In this document: one piece after another, positions 1 to 8,398 of the stretch
How positions within the stretch are numbered: the stretch's first letter is position 1
Layout of the letters: each line of letters opens with the position of its first letter
NCBI GenBank assembly: GCA_021788365.1
Contig: JAJYKS010000003.1
Location: forward strand, 62,001 to 126,000
DNA: 64,000 nt
Origin: a bacterium
GTDB taxonomy: Bacteria; Patescibacteria; Microgenomatia; UBA1400; UBA12108
Direction of reading: 5' to 3'
The notes under the pieces: generated by a model
Database searches by the model: none
Seen by the model: only the letters and a program-made list of their open reading frames with translations
Told to the model about the DNA's origin: nothing
Program-made: the position numbers and the translations under genes

Positions 1-54
1 GCAGTGGAACTTAACCGGCTCGTGAATATGGAAATGGAAGGGAGTGTGGGATGA
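1..54 (+). CDS. sufB: SufB, C-terminal end (partial)
   Basis: The window opens inside a gene: the first 18 codons read AVELNRLVNMEMEGSVG followed by TGA at 52-54. This matches the conserved C-terminus of SufB, the scaffold subunit of the SufBCD Fe-S cluster assembly complex, which typically ends in ...EMNRLI.L.MEG.VG. The identification is supported by the sufD-like, sufS and sufU genes that follow on the same strand. The rest of the protein lies upstream of the window. Confidence 0.85.
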   Translation, partial: AVELNRLVNMEMEGSVG

Positions 55-71
55 CTTCACAACCATTGCAC

Positions 72-166
72 GCCCCCAAACGCAAAACTCGGTCTATCTC
101 CGCCTGGTGGCGGAGCGACCTAGAACTCGGGCTACCCGCCACTGCGTTGTGTTTTGCAACTTGTGG
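72..166. repeat. Intergenic repeat, family F copy 1
   Basis: A segment beginning CCCAAACGCAAAACTCGG and ending GTTTTGCAACTTGTG. The same two blocks recur at 11275-11330. Here the copy is longer because about 38 extra bases, bounded by a repeated AACTCGG, separate the two blocks. GCAAAAC and GTTTTGC can pair as a stem. It fills the gap between sufB and the sufD-like gene and no ORF here is convincing. Confidence 0.7.
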
Positions 167-243
167 GCTTTGCAATGATTGTTTACTGTTTGATTTTGTT
201 TTTTGTAGCGTAAAAACAGGACAACCCAACCGAGGTCACGTGT

Positions 244-714
244 ATGAATAGAGCTGTTATAAGGTATGACCAGCCAGGGGAGTGGGAAGTGAAGATCCCG
301 TTTGCAAAAATGGGAGAGGAAAAGGAATGGGTGGGGGTGGTGAAAGCAATGACACCAGGTACCTACAACCTGTCCGTCACGGCGGAGCATAGTGCGCGGG
401 GCACGCGGGGAAGGATTACGGTAAAAGCTGTGGCTGCGAAGGGTGCAACGGTGAACATTCAAGGGATGATAAAGATATACAAAGCGGCGCAGCAGACTGA
501 TGATTTTTTAGAACTACGTGTCCTAACGCTTGATCCTTCAGCGCGGGCGACGGCAGAGCCAAAACTCGAGATAGAAGCGGATGATGTGAGGGCGTCGCAT
601 GCCGCGTCGGTCGGGCCGGTTGATCCCGAACAACTCCTGTACCTTATGTCGCGCGGTTTGGGTGAGGAGCAGGCAAAAGAGAGCATTGTAGACGGGTTCC
701 TACAGATAACGTAG
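244..714 (+). CDS. Short SufD-like Fe-S assembly protein
   Basis: The 156-residue product matches the C-terminal part of SufB/SufD proteins: a beta-helix-like stretch with many turns, then LEIEADDVRASHAASVG (about 107-123) and LLYLMSRGLGEEQAKE near the end, both SufD hallmarks. The retained histidine in ASHAASVG is the conserved SufD histidine. At 156 residues it is far shorter than the usual 400 or more, so most of the N-terminal helix is missing; it starts with its own ATG and no frame remnant is visible upstream. It lies between sufB and sufS, so it probably pairs with SufB as a minimal SufD. Function as a scaffold partner is inferred. Confidence 0.75.
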   Translation: MNRAVIRYDQPGEWEVKIPFAKMGEEKEWVGVVKAMTPGTYNLSVTAEHSARGTRGRITVKAVAAKGATVNIQGMIKIYKAAQQTDDFLELRVLTLDPSARATAEPKLEIEADDVRASHAASVGPVDPEQLLYLMSRGLGEEQAKESIVDGFLQIT

Positions 715-736
715 CCCCTGGTGATAAAATTAGGAC

Positions 737-1963
737 ATGTTTGATCCACAGTTAATTCGTAAAGATTTTCCCATTCTCTCGCGGGAGGTGAATGGCAAGC
801 CACTCGTGTACTTGGATAGTGCGGCGACCTCACAGAAACCACGGCAAGTGCTGGACGCGGAGCGAGAGTATTACGAACACCAAAATGCGAACGTGCACCG
901 CGGGGCACACACACTTGGAGACGAATCGACTCATTTGTTGGACGTAGCGAGGGAGAAAGTACAGCTCTTTATCGTCGCTCCTAGAAAAGAAGAGATCATT
1001 TTTGTTCGTAATACTACGGAGGCAATTAACCTGGTCGCGTACTCGTGGGGGAGCGGGTATTTAGCGAAAGATGATGTGGTCGTCACTACCGTGATGGAGC
1101 ACCACTCCAACATGGTCCCGTGGCAGAGTGCAGCGGAGCGGAGGGGAGCAAAAGTAGAAGTTGTCGGTCTTACGGAAAGCGGGCAGATAGACATGAAAGA
1201 TTACCGGAAAAAACTAGAGCTAAAACCGAAGCTGGTAGCATTTGCCCACGTGTCCAATACATTGGGGACGGTAAACCCCGTTGCCGAGATGACAAAGCTC
1301 GCACATAAGGCTGGAGCATTGGTGCTTGTGGACGGGGCGCAGGCCGTGCCGCATATGCCGGTTAATGTTGCGGCGTTGGGATGTGACTTTTACGTGTTTT
1401 CTGGCCACAAAATGCTGGGGCCGATGGGTGTCGGTGTTTTGTGGGGTAGGAAAGAGCTCTTAGAAGCAATGCCACCGTTTCTCACTGGCGGGGGCATGAT
1501 AGACGAGGTGTATCCTGACCACGCGACGTGGGCGGCGTTACCTGACAAATTTGAGGCAGGGACACCAAACGTTGCCGGGGCCGTTGGTTTCACGAGCGCG
1601 ATCGATTACCTGGAGAAACTGAGTATGAAGGATGTATGGGAGCATGACCGGGAGCTCGTTGCCTATGCTTTGCAGCGGCTATCCACTGTCCCAGAAGTCA
1701 AAATACTCGGAATACGGGATAGCGAGATGCGAAGTGGGAGCGTAGCGTTTGTTTATAGCGGTGTGCATGCACACGACGTTGCAACAATTTTGGACTCTGA
1801 AGGGATAGCGGTCCGTTCTGGTCATCATTGTACGATGCCGCTCCATTCCTCCATGGGTGTGGCGGCCTCAGTACGAGCCAGTTTTAGCGTGTATACGACA
1901 AAAGATGATATCGATGCTTTAATTACCGCGCTTGAGAAAGTAAAAAAAGTATTTAATACATAA
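737..1963 (+). CDS. sufS: Cysteine desulfurase SufS
   Basis: PLP-dependent enzyme that takes sulfur from cysteine for Fe-S assembly. The PLP lysine is in FSGHKMLGPMG (about residue 224), the N-terminal YLDSAATSQKP and HRGAHTLG segments are typical of SufS, and the active-site cysteine sits in AVRSGHHCTMPLH (about 364). Length, 408 aa, is normal for the family. A TAAAAT box at 725-730 lies only 6 nt before the ATG, so the mRNA may be leaderless. sufU follows after 3 nt, consistent with SufS-SufU working as donor and acceptor. Confidence 0.95.
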   Translation: MFDPQLIRKDFPILSREVNGKPLVYLDSAATSQKPRQVLDAEREYYEHQNANVHRGAHTLGDESTHLLDVAREKVQLFIVAPRKEEIIFVRNTTEAINLVAYSWGSGYLAKDDVVVTTVMEHHSNMVPWQSAAERRGAKVEVVGLTESGQIDMKDYRKKLELKPKLVAFAHVSNTLGTVNPVAEMTKLAHKAGALVLVDGAQAVPHMPVNVAALGCDFYVFSGHKMLGPMGVGVLWGRKELLEAMPPFLTGGGMIDEVYPDHATWAALPDKFEAGTPNVAGAVGFTSAIDYLEKLSMKDVWEHDRELVAYALQRLSTVPEVKILGIRDSEMRSGSVAFVYSGVHAHDVATILDSEGIAVRSGHHCTMPLHSSMGVAASVRASFSVYTTKDDIDALITALEKVKKVFNT

Positions 1964-1966
1964 TAT

Positions 1967-2332
1967 ATGGATATCTACCGCGAAGAAGTACTCGACCACT
2001 ACAAAACTCCGCGAAATCAGGGGAAGCTTGTGGGGGATGATGTGCTCACTGCGAGTGGGGCAAATTCATCTTGTGGGGATAGCATTAAAGTTTACTTAAG
2101 AGTGACAGAGGGAAAAATAGACGAGGTGCGGTGGGAGGGGAGTGGGTGCGCGATAAGTACCGCGGCAGCGTCAAAGCTGTCGCAGTATTTGCAGGGAAAA
2201 ACAGTGAAAGCGCTCACGAAAATGAGCGAAGACGAGCTGACGAGAGAGGCAATCGGCCTGAAAGTAAACCCAGGAAGGCTCAAGTGTTTGATGCTACCGG
2301 CGACGGTTGTACGGAAGCTTTTGGGAAATTGA
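1967..2332 (+). CDS. sufU: SufU/IscU-like Fe-S scaffold or sulfur acceptor
   Basis: 121 residues with the three conserved cysteines of SufU/IscU in order: NSSCGD (about 36), GSGCAIS (about 62) and RLKCLMLP (about 107), plus the N-terminal Y.E.vLDHYK.PRN motif. In SufU these residues bind zinc and accept persulfide from SufS. The protein is somewhat shorter than SufU of Firmicutes (about 145 aa). It directly follows sufS, and its 3' end overlaps the convergent tsaD by 53 bp. Confidence 0.9.
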   Translation: MDIYREEVLDHYKTPRNQGKLVGDDVLTASGANSSCGDSIKVYLRVTEGKIDEVRWEGSGCAISTAAASKLSQYLQGKTVKALTKMSEDELTREAIGLKVNPGRLKCLMLPATVVRKLLGN

Positions 2333-3386
2333 GGTTGGGAAGGCGATCGATGGTGGCGGGGTTGGCAAAATCACCGCGGAGATATTGATGGTAGGCTGCG
2401 ACACCAATCATGGCAGCGTTGTCGGTGAAGAGTTTTTTGGTATAGGGGATGAATGTCGGTATCCCACATTCTTTGGCGACCGCGCGAGTGAGGGTGCGGA
2501 GCGCAACGTTGCTGACGACACCACCGCCTAGGAGAATCATTTCGGGTGAGTAGAGGTCTATCGCTCGGCGGAAGCGCTTCATAAGATGTTTGAATACAGC
2601 TACCTGGAAGCTCGCTGCGAAGTCGGCGACGAACTCCTTAGTTAACTCTGGCTTTTCCCGTTCTAGGAAGTAGCGCACTTGGGTTTTTAAGCCGGAGAAA
2701 CTAAAGTTTAGATCTTTCCGCGTCGTCATGGGTTCGGGGAGGTGATATTTTGGCGTGCCGACTTTGGCGAGCTCTGCCACGATGGGGCCACCGGGATAGC
2801 CAAGCTGCAGCATGCGCCCGACTTTGTCATAGGCCTCACCGGCGGCGTCGTCCAGCGTCTCACCTATAAGTTCGTAATCACCGATACCTCGCATTAAAAC
2901 GAGCTCTGTGTGACCGCCGGAAATGAGAAATCCTAAAGCAGGATAGGTTGCATACCTGGTACGTGATCTGGTGATTTTGGTGTTAGGAGTTGCAAAACTA
3001 CTTAACAGATGGCCCTCCATGTGGTTGGCGGCGATAAGGGGGAGCGACCATTTCTCTGCCAATTCTTTAGCATACGCGATACCCTGCTCTAGAGAGGGGG
3101 CGAGGCCGGGACCAACCGTTACTGCTATCGCAGTAACGCAATTTTCATTTTTCAGTTTACAATTTTCAAATTTGAACCCTGCTTTTCGCATGGCGAGGTC
3201 GACAACTTTTGGCAACCACTCGTGGTGCAAACGACGTGCGATGTCGGGGACGGTGCCACCCCACTCGGCATGATAGCGGGTTTGGGAGGAGACGACACTG
3301 CTTATGACGCGCGTGCCACGGGTGACGGCGGCGCACGTGTCGTCGAGACTCGTCTCGATAGATAAAATAGTTGGTTCTTTCGTCAT
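2280..3386 (-). CDS. tsaD: tRNA threonylcarbamoyladenosine transferase TsaD
   Basis: Catalyses transfer of the threonylcarbamoyl group to A37 of ANN-reading tRNAs. Visible family features: N-terminal ILSIETSLDDTCAA, the metal-binding HMEGH (about H122 and H126), SGGHTELVL, the DDAAGEAYDKVGR segment and the C-terminal FTDNAAMIGVAAY. Length 368 aa is slightly above usual. Residues about 71-83 form an N/K/C-rich stretch (KFENCKLKNENC) encoded by AT-rich repeat-like DNA at about 3140-3180 that does not belong to the family core and is probably an in-frame insertion. The partner TsaC-TsaE fusion is 650 bp away; TsaB is not in the window. Confidence 0.95.
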   Translation of the reverse strand: MTKEPTILSIETSLDDTCAAVTRGTRVISSVVSSQTRYHAEWGGTVPDIARRLHHEWLPKVVDLAMRKAGFKFENCKLKNENCVTAIAVTVGPGLAPSLEQGIAYAKELAEKWSLPLIAANHMEGHLLSSFATPNTKITRSRTRYATYPALGFLISGGHTELVLMRGIGDYELIGETLDDAAGEAYDKVGRMLQLGYPGGPIVAELAKVGTPKYHLPEPMTTRKDLNFSFSGLKTQVRYFLEREKPELTKEFVADFAASFQVAVFKHLMKRFRRAIDLYSPEMILLGGGVVSNVALRTLTRAVAKECGIPTFIPYTKKLFTDNAAMIGVAAYHQYLRGDFANPATIDRLPNLNFPKASVQPSPVASNT

Positions 3387-3425
3387 AATCGCATATTATA
3401 TCTGGATTTTTATTTTTAGTGCGGT

Positions 3426-3625
3426 CTCGGCCTCACTTGCCGAGTCCATTTTCTTGATTCTCGTCAAGAAAATGAACCAAAAGAAACGAGCTCGCAGGCT
3501 CGCTAAAATTATCAGGTTCATGGGTATGGACAAGATTTTCTGGTGACCGTCTCGCTCCACTCGACTTCGTCACCAGACGCATTTGTCCATATTTAAAGTT
3601 GTATTCACCTGACAATTTTCTGACG
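3426..3625. repeat. Intergenic palindrome block
   Basis: The 284-bp gap between tsaD and the HIT gene holds stacked inverted repeats rather than a gene. CTCGGC at 3428-3433 can pair with GCCGAG near 3439-3444. 3447-3457 and 3464-3474 form a perfect 11-bp stem around a 6-nt loop. A larger imperfect palindrome has arms of about 45 bp at 3503-3546 and 3569-3625 (sharing ATGGACAA, TCTGGTGAC, AATT.TCAGG). No downstream T-run marks it clearly as a terminator. Similar long palindromes are at 14051-14174 and 16147-16275. Confidence 0.7.
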
Positions 3626-3670
3626 CTCACGCTGCGAGATTGTATGGACGGCAGCTGGTACAATGTGCTC

Positions 3671-4045
3671 ATGACTGATTGTATTTTCTGCAAAATAGTG
3701 GCGGGGGAGATACCCAGCTATAAAATATATGAAGATGAGAAATATCTGGCTTTTTTGGATATTATGCCGTGGTGTGAGGGACACACGCTTGTAATCCCCA
3801 AGCAACATGTGCAGTGGGTGTGGGACTATGAAAATGTTGGCGAGTACTTTGAGGTGGTACGGAAAATTGCAAAACATTTAGGTAGAGTAAGTGGGGAGGA
3901 AGTGGTTAGGTCCAATATCGATGGCTGGGAAGTGCCCCATGCACATATTCACGTCAAACCGGGAAAGAATAACGGAATGAAGGGTGAGCAAATTGCTCCC
4001 GAAGAAATGGAGAAAATCCGCGCGAAGTTTACGATGCTGTCATGA
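3671..4045 (+). CDS. HIT family nucleotide hydrolase
   Basis: A 124-residue histidine-triad protein. It starts MTDCIFCKIVAGEIPS, the usual HIT N-terminus, and carries the triad HAHIHVKP (about 96-103), in which the middle histidine is the nucleophile for hydrolysing nucleoside phosphoramidates or similar nucleotide conjugates. An upstream in-frame ATG at 3599 exists, but the start at 3671 fits the family and a TACAAT box at 3659-3664 lies 6 nt before it, predicting a leaderless transcript. The gene ends convergently with the tsaC-tsaE fusion (6-bp overlap). Exact substrate unknown. Confidence 0.92.
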   Translation: MTDCIFCKIVAGEIPSYKIYEDEKYLAFLDIMPWCEGHTLVIPKQHVQWVWDYENVGEYFEVVRKIAKHLGRVSGEEVVRSNIDGWEVPHAHIHVKPGKNNGMKGEQIAPEEMEKIRAKFTMLS

Positions 4046-5125
4046 CCACTCAGGTGTGGAGAAGCTGTAGGTAATTTTTCTGGTTTGGTCGTCTAATTCT
4101 TTGATATCGATCAAAAGAATGGGATAATCGTTTTTGTACTGCTCGAGTGTGCTCTTGGCTTTACCAGCCCATTCCATGGCGATAATGTTTCCCGGCGCAA
4201 GAAGCGAGGAAAAGTGGAGGGTAGACTCCAGCTCGTCCATGTCTCCCAGTCGCCAAGTATCGATGTGATAGAAGACGCCGGCGTATTTGGGTAGTGTGTA
4301 CGGATATTCATGAAGAAGTGTATACGTAGGAGAGGCAACGGTTTCGCTCACGCCGAGCGCTGTGGCTATCCCTTTACTAAATTGGGTTTTACCGGCACCG
4401 AGCTCTCCTTGTAGGGCAATGATGAGTGGATACTTGTGAAGGAGATTTAAGTATTTGCGGGTGAGCTGACTGGCAAAGGCGATGGTCTCTTTGGCAGAGT
4501 GGGTGGAGAGGCTGGGGGAGGACAGGGGAAGCGTAATTTCACCTTGGCGTAGCACCTCCGGAGAATTCAGGGTAGTGTCTACCACGGTGCTGGTGGGACG
4601 CTCTACGAGTTTGCCCCCGTCGAGAAAAAGGCTGACCAGACCTTGCTTCTCCCCCGTCGTATATTTTTGCCAGTCGTCCAAACTGTATGGCTCTTTTTTG
4701 CCGCTGGTGTTGGCGCTGGTTGCCGTCACGGGTTTGCCATAGACGCGAACGAGTTCGAGGGCAAACAAGTAATCGGGAATCCGAACTCCAAGCGTACCCT
4801 CCGCAGATTCTAGCCGTGCGTCGAGCTTGTGAAGGCTTTGGGAAATTACCGTCATCGGGCCGGGGAGGAAATTTTGGTATAGGTTGTCGGCCATGGCGTT
4901 TATCTCGACGTATTCTTTGGCCATCGTGCGGCTCTCGACAGCTATTGAAACCTGGCGGTGGCGGTCGCCTTTATACGCGAGGAGCCTAGTGACTGCTTCC
5001 GCGTTTGTTGCATCGGCGGCAATGCCATAGCACGTCTCCGTGGGGAAAATGACCAATTCTCCACGCCCTAGGACTTGGCAGGCAAGATGGATAGCATTTG
5101 AGTCTTTGGTATTTACAATCTGCAT
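4040..5125 (-). CDS. TsaC-TsaE fusion, t6A biosynthesis
   Basis: One 361-residue chain combines two t6A enzymes. Residues about 1-200 are a YrdC/TsaC domain (threonylcarbamoyl-AMP synthase) with FPTETCYGIAADA, the K..R pair in YKGDRHRQVSI and PVTATSANTSG. Residues about 215-361 are TsaE, the small ATPase, with the P-loop LQGELGAGKTQ, SPTYTLLHEY and FYHIDTWRL. In most bacteria these are separate genes. ATG 5125 is preferred over GTG 5134: a TAGAAT box (minus strand, 5139-5144) lies 13 nt upstream of the ATG. Together with nearby tsaD it supplies three of the four bacterial t6A components. Confidence 0.9.
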   Translation of the reverse strand: MQIVNTKDSNAIHLACQVLGRGELVIFPTETCYGIAADATNAEAVTRLLAYKGDRHRQVSIAVESRTMAKEYVEINAMADNLYQNFLPGPMTVISQSLHKLDARLESAEGTLGVRIPDYLFALELVRVYGKPVTATSANTSGKKEPYSLDDWQKYTTGEKQGLVSLFLDGGKLVERPTSTVVDTTLNSPEVLRQGEITLPLSSPSLSTHSAKETIAFASQLTRKYLNLLHKYPLIIALQGELGAGKTQFSKGIATALGVSETVASPTYTLLHEYPYTLPKYAGVFYHIDTWRLGDMDELESTLHFSSLLAPGNIIAMEWAGKAKSTLEQYKNDYPILLIDIKELDDQTRKITYSFSTPEWS

Positions 5126-5163
5126 ACGTGACACAGATATTCTAACAGGGTAGGATCAAAGCT

Positions 5164-6396
5164 ATGTGGAGACGTTGGTTTGCACGTGTGGATCAAGTCT
5201 GGCTTGAGGTAACGGCGTTTTTATCTATCTTGTTTTTTGTTTTTCTTGCTGATGCTGTTTTTTCGGATTTTGTTCCGGCGTTTATGCAGCGAGTTCTTGG
5301 CAGCCCTCTCGTTATGGGAATCGTTATGTCTACCTCGTCTGCTGCTGGGCTTGTTTTAGATCTTCTTTTTGCAAAACTGTTGCGGGGAACTAGTTTGCGC
5401 CGCATGGTACTGTATGCGATAGCGGGGTGTATGGCGTTTGGCACTTTGCTCATGTTTGCAACTGTGCGTCCCTGGCTCATCATACTCATCCCGGCAATGA
5501 TGGTGTGGGGGCTCTACTATGAATTTTTTGGATTTTCCGGGCAGAAGTTTGTCGTAGATACTGTTGTACGAGATAAACGATCGATGGTATGGGGAGTGAT
5601 GTTTACCATACAGAGTTTGGCGTATGCTTTAGGACCACTCTTGTCCGAATGGCTTTTACAGTTTGGAGATCGCGTGGTCATCGGTGTTGCGTTGGTTATG
5701 ATATTTTTAGGTGTTTTTTTGTTTTTACTCTTGCACTTACCGACGCGAGAGCCAACAATCGATATTGTTGACGTTACCCTTCGGTCCGAATTGTCTCATT
5801 GGCGTGTGCTGTTTTTGCATATGTGGCCAATCCTTGTACTGTCAGTTCTTTTAGGATTGGTGGATGCAACATTTTGGACGACGGGAACTGTTGTAACTGA
5901 CGAACTTGCAAAACAGAGTGCTGCAGGGTCGTTTTTCCTTACGACATATATGATTCCTTCGCTACTCGTTGGTTTTGTGTTGGCACGGTGGCATATTGTG
6001 GTGGGAAAGAAGAAGCGGGCCGAGTGGCTGGTTCTCCTAAATGGCCTTATCTTGGCGGGTATGTTCCTTTTCCATTCTGTGTGGTGGTACCTGATAGTCG
6101 TTTTTGTTTCATCGTTTCTCAATGGGATCGCATGGCCGCTTGTCAACGCTGTTTATACTGACCTTCTCGCACGTGCGGGGCGGGAGCGTAAGCATATGAT
6201 GGGCCTCCAGAATTCTACGTCTGACATTGCGTATGTCGTGGGGCCAATTCTTGCCGGATGGTTGGCACAAGTATTTGGCGAACTTGGGTCATTTATTGCC
6301 TTGGGATGGATTGTTGCAGCGGTGTCACTATTCCTCCTTTTTGTAACGCCAAAGAAGCTGAAATTACCACAAACGGAGATCGCTTCCTGGGAATAA
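5164..6396 (+). CDS. MFS-type membrane transporter
   Basis: A 410-residue protein made of about twelve hydrophobic segments separated by short loops, with a longer polar stretch near residue 200 that divides two six-helix halves. The loop after helix 2 contains AKLLRGTSLRRM, resembling the MFS motif between helices 2 and 3. This fits a major facilitator carrier of the inner membrane. No substrate can be read from the sequence. It is divergent from tsaC-tsaE (38 bp apart) and is followed 15 bp later by the ferredoxin reductase gene. Confidence 0.8.
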   Translation: MWRRWFARVDQVWLEVTAFLSILFFVFLADAVFSDFVPAFMQRVLGSPLVMGIVMSTSSAAGLVLDLLFAKLLRGTSLRRMVLYAIAGCMAFGTLLMFATVRPWLIILIPAMMVWGLYYEFFGFSGQKFVVDTVVRDKRSMVWGVMFTIQSLAYALGPLLSEWLLQFGDRVVIGVALVMIFLGVFLFLLLHLPTREPTIDIVDVTLRSELSHWRVLFLHMWPILVLSVLLGLVDATFWTTGTVVTDELAKQSAAGSFFLTTYMIPSLLVGFVLARWHIVVGKKKRAEWLVLLNGLILAGMFLFHSVWWYLIVVFVSSFLNGIAWPLVNAVYTDLLARAGRERKHMMGLQNSTSDIAYVVGPILAGWLAQVFGELGSFIALGWIVAAVSLFLLFVTPKKLKLPQTEIASWE

Positions 6397-6411
6397 GTTA
6401 TAATCGCAAGC

Positions 6412-7149
6412 ATGGAATTTCCTAAACCACAAAAATATACAGCAAGAGTCTCCGATAGCTACTACGTGACCGACAATAGGCACTTCCTCCTTGTAAAGTT
6501 TGAGCTAACGTCGCCTGATAGATTCGAGTTTTCTGCTGGACAATACGTGTCTATTCGCATCGACGAGGCGGGCAATCGCCGTAGCTACTCTATTGCCAGT
6601 TCTCCAGATGACACCCATGGTTTTACCATACTTGCTGAGATGATACCCGCTGGCGTGGGGAGTTCATTTTTAGCCGCCCTTGTCCCTGGAGATGGGGTGG
6701 AAGTACTTGCCCCACTTGGGAGATTTGTTGTTGATTCTACACAGCTTTTGCCAGACAGTAAACTTCTTTTTGTGGCGACTGGGAGTGGTATTGCTCCAGC
6801 CTATTCCATGATTAACGACCTCCTTGTTAATAAACATGAGACGCGTCCAATGCGACTCCATTGGGGGATGCGTGGCGAGGAAAATCTTTTTTGGTTCGAT
6901 AACTTTATGCGTCTTGCCGAAGAACATGCTAACTTTGTCTTTGATCCCGTTCTCTCCCATCCCTCTGAGGACTGGGATCTATGTACGGGACATGTCCAGG
7001 ACTGCCTATCGCGCGACTTTGCAGAGGAACGACTTGTTGGTTGGCATGCTTATATTTGTGGTAATCCGAACATGGTAGAGGAGGTGTCTGCTCTCGTTCT
7101 CTCGCTTGGCGTGCAACAGGATGCAATACATACGGAGAAGTTCTCATGA
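6412..7149 (+). CDS. FAD-dependent ferredoxin-NAD(P)H reductase family protein
   Basis: A 245-residue flavoprotein reductase. The FAD domain carries the RRSYSIASSP motif (about 62-71), and the NAD(P) domain has FVATGSGIAPAYSMI (about 120-134) and the C-terminal HTEKFS typical of ferredoxin reductase-like oxidoreductases. It should pass electrons between NAD(P)H and a ferredoxin; the ferredoxin at 7309-7563, two genes on, is the obvious partner. TATAAT at 6399-6404 is 7 nt from the ATG with no Shine-Dalgarno, so translation is probably leaderless. It overlaps the next gene by ATGA. Confidence 0.88.
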   Translation: MEFPKPQKYTARVSDSYYVTDNRHFLLVKFELTSPDRFEFSAGQYVSIRIDEAGNRRSYSIASSPDDTHGFTILAEMIPAGVGSSFLAALVPGDGVEVLAPLGRFVVDSTQLLPDSKLLFVATGSGIAPAYSMINDLLVNKHETRPMRLHWGMRGEENLFWFDNFMRLAEEHANFVFDPVLSHPSEDWDLCTGHVQDCLSRDFAEERLVGWHAYICGNPNMVEEVSALVLSLGVQQDAIHTEKFS

Positions 7150-7319
7150 GCTATAGAACTATACGCTGTGAGCATTGTCATAACGACTTTGTATGGAGCA
7201 GGGAGGAGCAGGAACTTTACGCGAAACGGGGACTACCCGACCCAAAGTACTGCCCCATTTGTCGTGGTATTATGGAGGCTCGTGAGCGGGACAGTGCAAG
7301 GAAGAAATATGAGCGATGA
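7146..7319 (+). CDS. Small zinc-ribbon protein
   Basis: A 57-residue protein with two CxxC knuckles, CEHC (8-11) and CPIC (36-39), separated by a W.REEQELYAKRGLPDPKYC segment. This is the pattern of the probable zinc-ribbon (zf-trcl type) proteins, whose function is not established. The start codon overlaps the stop of the reductase (ATGA, 7146-7149) and its 3' end overlaps the ferredoxin start, so the three are translationally coupled. The C-terminal tail is highly charged (EARERDSARKKYER). Confidence 0.85.
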   Translation: MSYRTIRCEHCHNDFVWSREEQELYAKRGLPDPKYCPICRGIMEARERDSARKKYER

Positions 7320-7563
7320 CCCAAAACTTATTCGGCAAATCGGTAAATACCGAGTAGTGCTGGTGCAGTCGAAGTGTATTGCGGCTGCCTCGTGCGTGGC
7401 TATTTCTCCAGCTGTTTATAAGCTTAATGAGCAAAACTTGGTTGAGTTTCTCGATAACCCGCAGGACGAAGAGGACAATATACTCCTTGCAGCGCAGAGC
7501 TGTCCGACTGGTGCGATCGAGATATATGAGGGTGAAACACGAGTTTGGCCACCCGAATCGTAA
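7309..7563 (+). CDS. Ferredoxin, single-cluster (3Fe-4S/4Fe-4S) type
   Basis: An 84-residue ferredoxin with the cluster ligands C-x5-C in KCIAAASCVAISP and the distal CPTGAI. This spacing, lacking the usual central cysteine, is typical of small ferredoxins that bind one 3Fe-4S (or 4Fe-4S) cluster. The ATG at 7309 overlaps the end of the zinc-ribbon gene by 11 bp; an earlier in-frame start at 7168 would run through that gene and is rejected. It probably exchanges electrons with the reductase two genes upstream. Confidence 0.88.
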   Translation: MSDDPKLIRQIGKYRVVLVQSKCIAAASCVAISPAVYKLNEQNLVEFLDNPQDEEDNILLAAQSCPTGAIEIYEGETRVWPPES

Positions 7564-7584
7564 CGAAGGGGTATAGTGGGATAT

Positions 7585-8208
7585 ATGAATACCAAATCAG
7601 TCATCGTTTTCGTCGTTGCTACCATTGTTGTGTTGGTTGGGGTCGTTGGTCTTTTGTGGCAATTTGGCGGTACGACGGCGAGTACTACAAAACCGATCGC
7701 GGATGTCGCCGGCCAGATGCTCCACAAACAGGGGGATGGGCCGGTTGTTGTCACCGAGTTTTCTGACTTTCAGTGTCCAGCGTGCCAGGCCGTACATGAG
7801 CCATTGAAGCAGCTTCTTGCCAAGTATTCCGGCAAGGTTACGTTTGTGTATCGATACTTCCCTTTGACTAATATTCATAAGAACGCCATGCTTTCCGCAC
7901 AAGCAGCGGAAGCGGCTGGGCGGCAAGGCAAATTCTGGGAGATGGGCGACCTCCTCTTTTCCAAGCAAACAGAGTGGGAGGGGATAGCCGATCCGCACGC
8001 AACCTTTATCCAATATGCCGCAAGCCTTGGCCTTGACCAGGCAAAGTTTGCCGCGGATTTGGACTCTTCTAATGTAAAGGACGCAGTAACGACGGATTTG
8101 ACTGCGGCAACAAAATACAATCTGCAGGGGACGCCGACTATTTTTGTGAATGGTGTGCAGACGGACTTTGCTAACCTCGACGCAGCTATAACTCAAGCAG
8201 CTAAGTGA
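7585..8208 (+). CDS. DsbA-like thiol-disulfide oxidoreductase, membrane anchored
   Basis: A 207-residue protein with an N-terminal membrane anchor (hydrophobic residues about 5-26), then a thioredoxin-fold DsbA/DSBA-like domain. The redox motif CPAC follows FSDFQ (about residue 64), and the cis-proline loop is GTPTIFVNG (about 181). It should catalyse disulfide formation or isomerisation in exported proteins. The start ATG 7585 is preferred over GTG 7576. It is the last gene of the redox group and is 21 bp downstream of the ferredoxin. Confidence 0.9.
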   Translation: MNTKSVIVFVVATIVVLVGVVGLLWQFGGTTASTTKPIADVAGQMLHKQGDGPVVVTEFSDFQCPACQAVHEPLKQLLAKYSGKVTFVYRYFPLTNIHKNAMLSAQAAEAAGRQGKFWEMGDLLFSKQTEWEGIADPHATFIQYAASLGLDQAKFAADLDSSNVKDAVTTDLTAATKYNLQGTPTIFVNGVQTDFANLDAAITQAAK

Positions 8209-8253
8209 TCCGGTTTGTGGTAGAGCGCAGTATTTTTCCAGATTAGAGGTCTA

Positions 8254-8398
8254 TTGACACTAGGGTTCCACCAGGGTATAACCAGAGGTAGATGCCTGGA
8301 GAACCCCCGGTAGGACCGGGATCTCACAGAGAGATATTTAAAGCGTTCGACAGGCTACGATTAGAAAAGTGAAATTTGGGAAGGGGGTGAAAAATTAA
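8254..8398 (+). promoter_or_regulatory. Strong promoter and structured 5' leader
   Basis: TTGACA at 8254-8259 is spaced exactly 17 bp from TATAAC at 8277-8282, the best sigma-70 promoter seen in the window. Transcription should begin near 8289, giving a leader of about 110 nt, unlike the leaderless pattern elsewhere. The leader can form CCCGGTAGGACCGGG (8305-8320 region) and ATCTCACAGAGAGAT (8321-8335) as two perfect hairpins, and ends in a purine-rich AAGGGGGTG Shine-Dalgarno 9 nt before the ATG. Confidence 0.65.

Noticed and set aside
244..714. Frameshifted or truncated full-length SufD
   Set aside because: The upstream 190 bp is repeat sequence without SufD-like frames, and the short protein has its own start, so it is treated as a genuine short gene.
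8340..8355. Family B repeat copy at GCGTTCGACAGGCTACG
   Set aside because: Only TTCGACA.GCT is shared; too short and divergent to count as a member.
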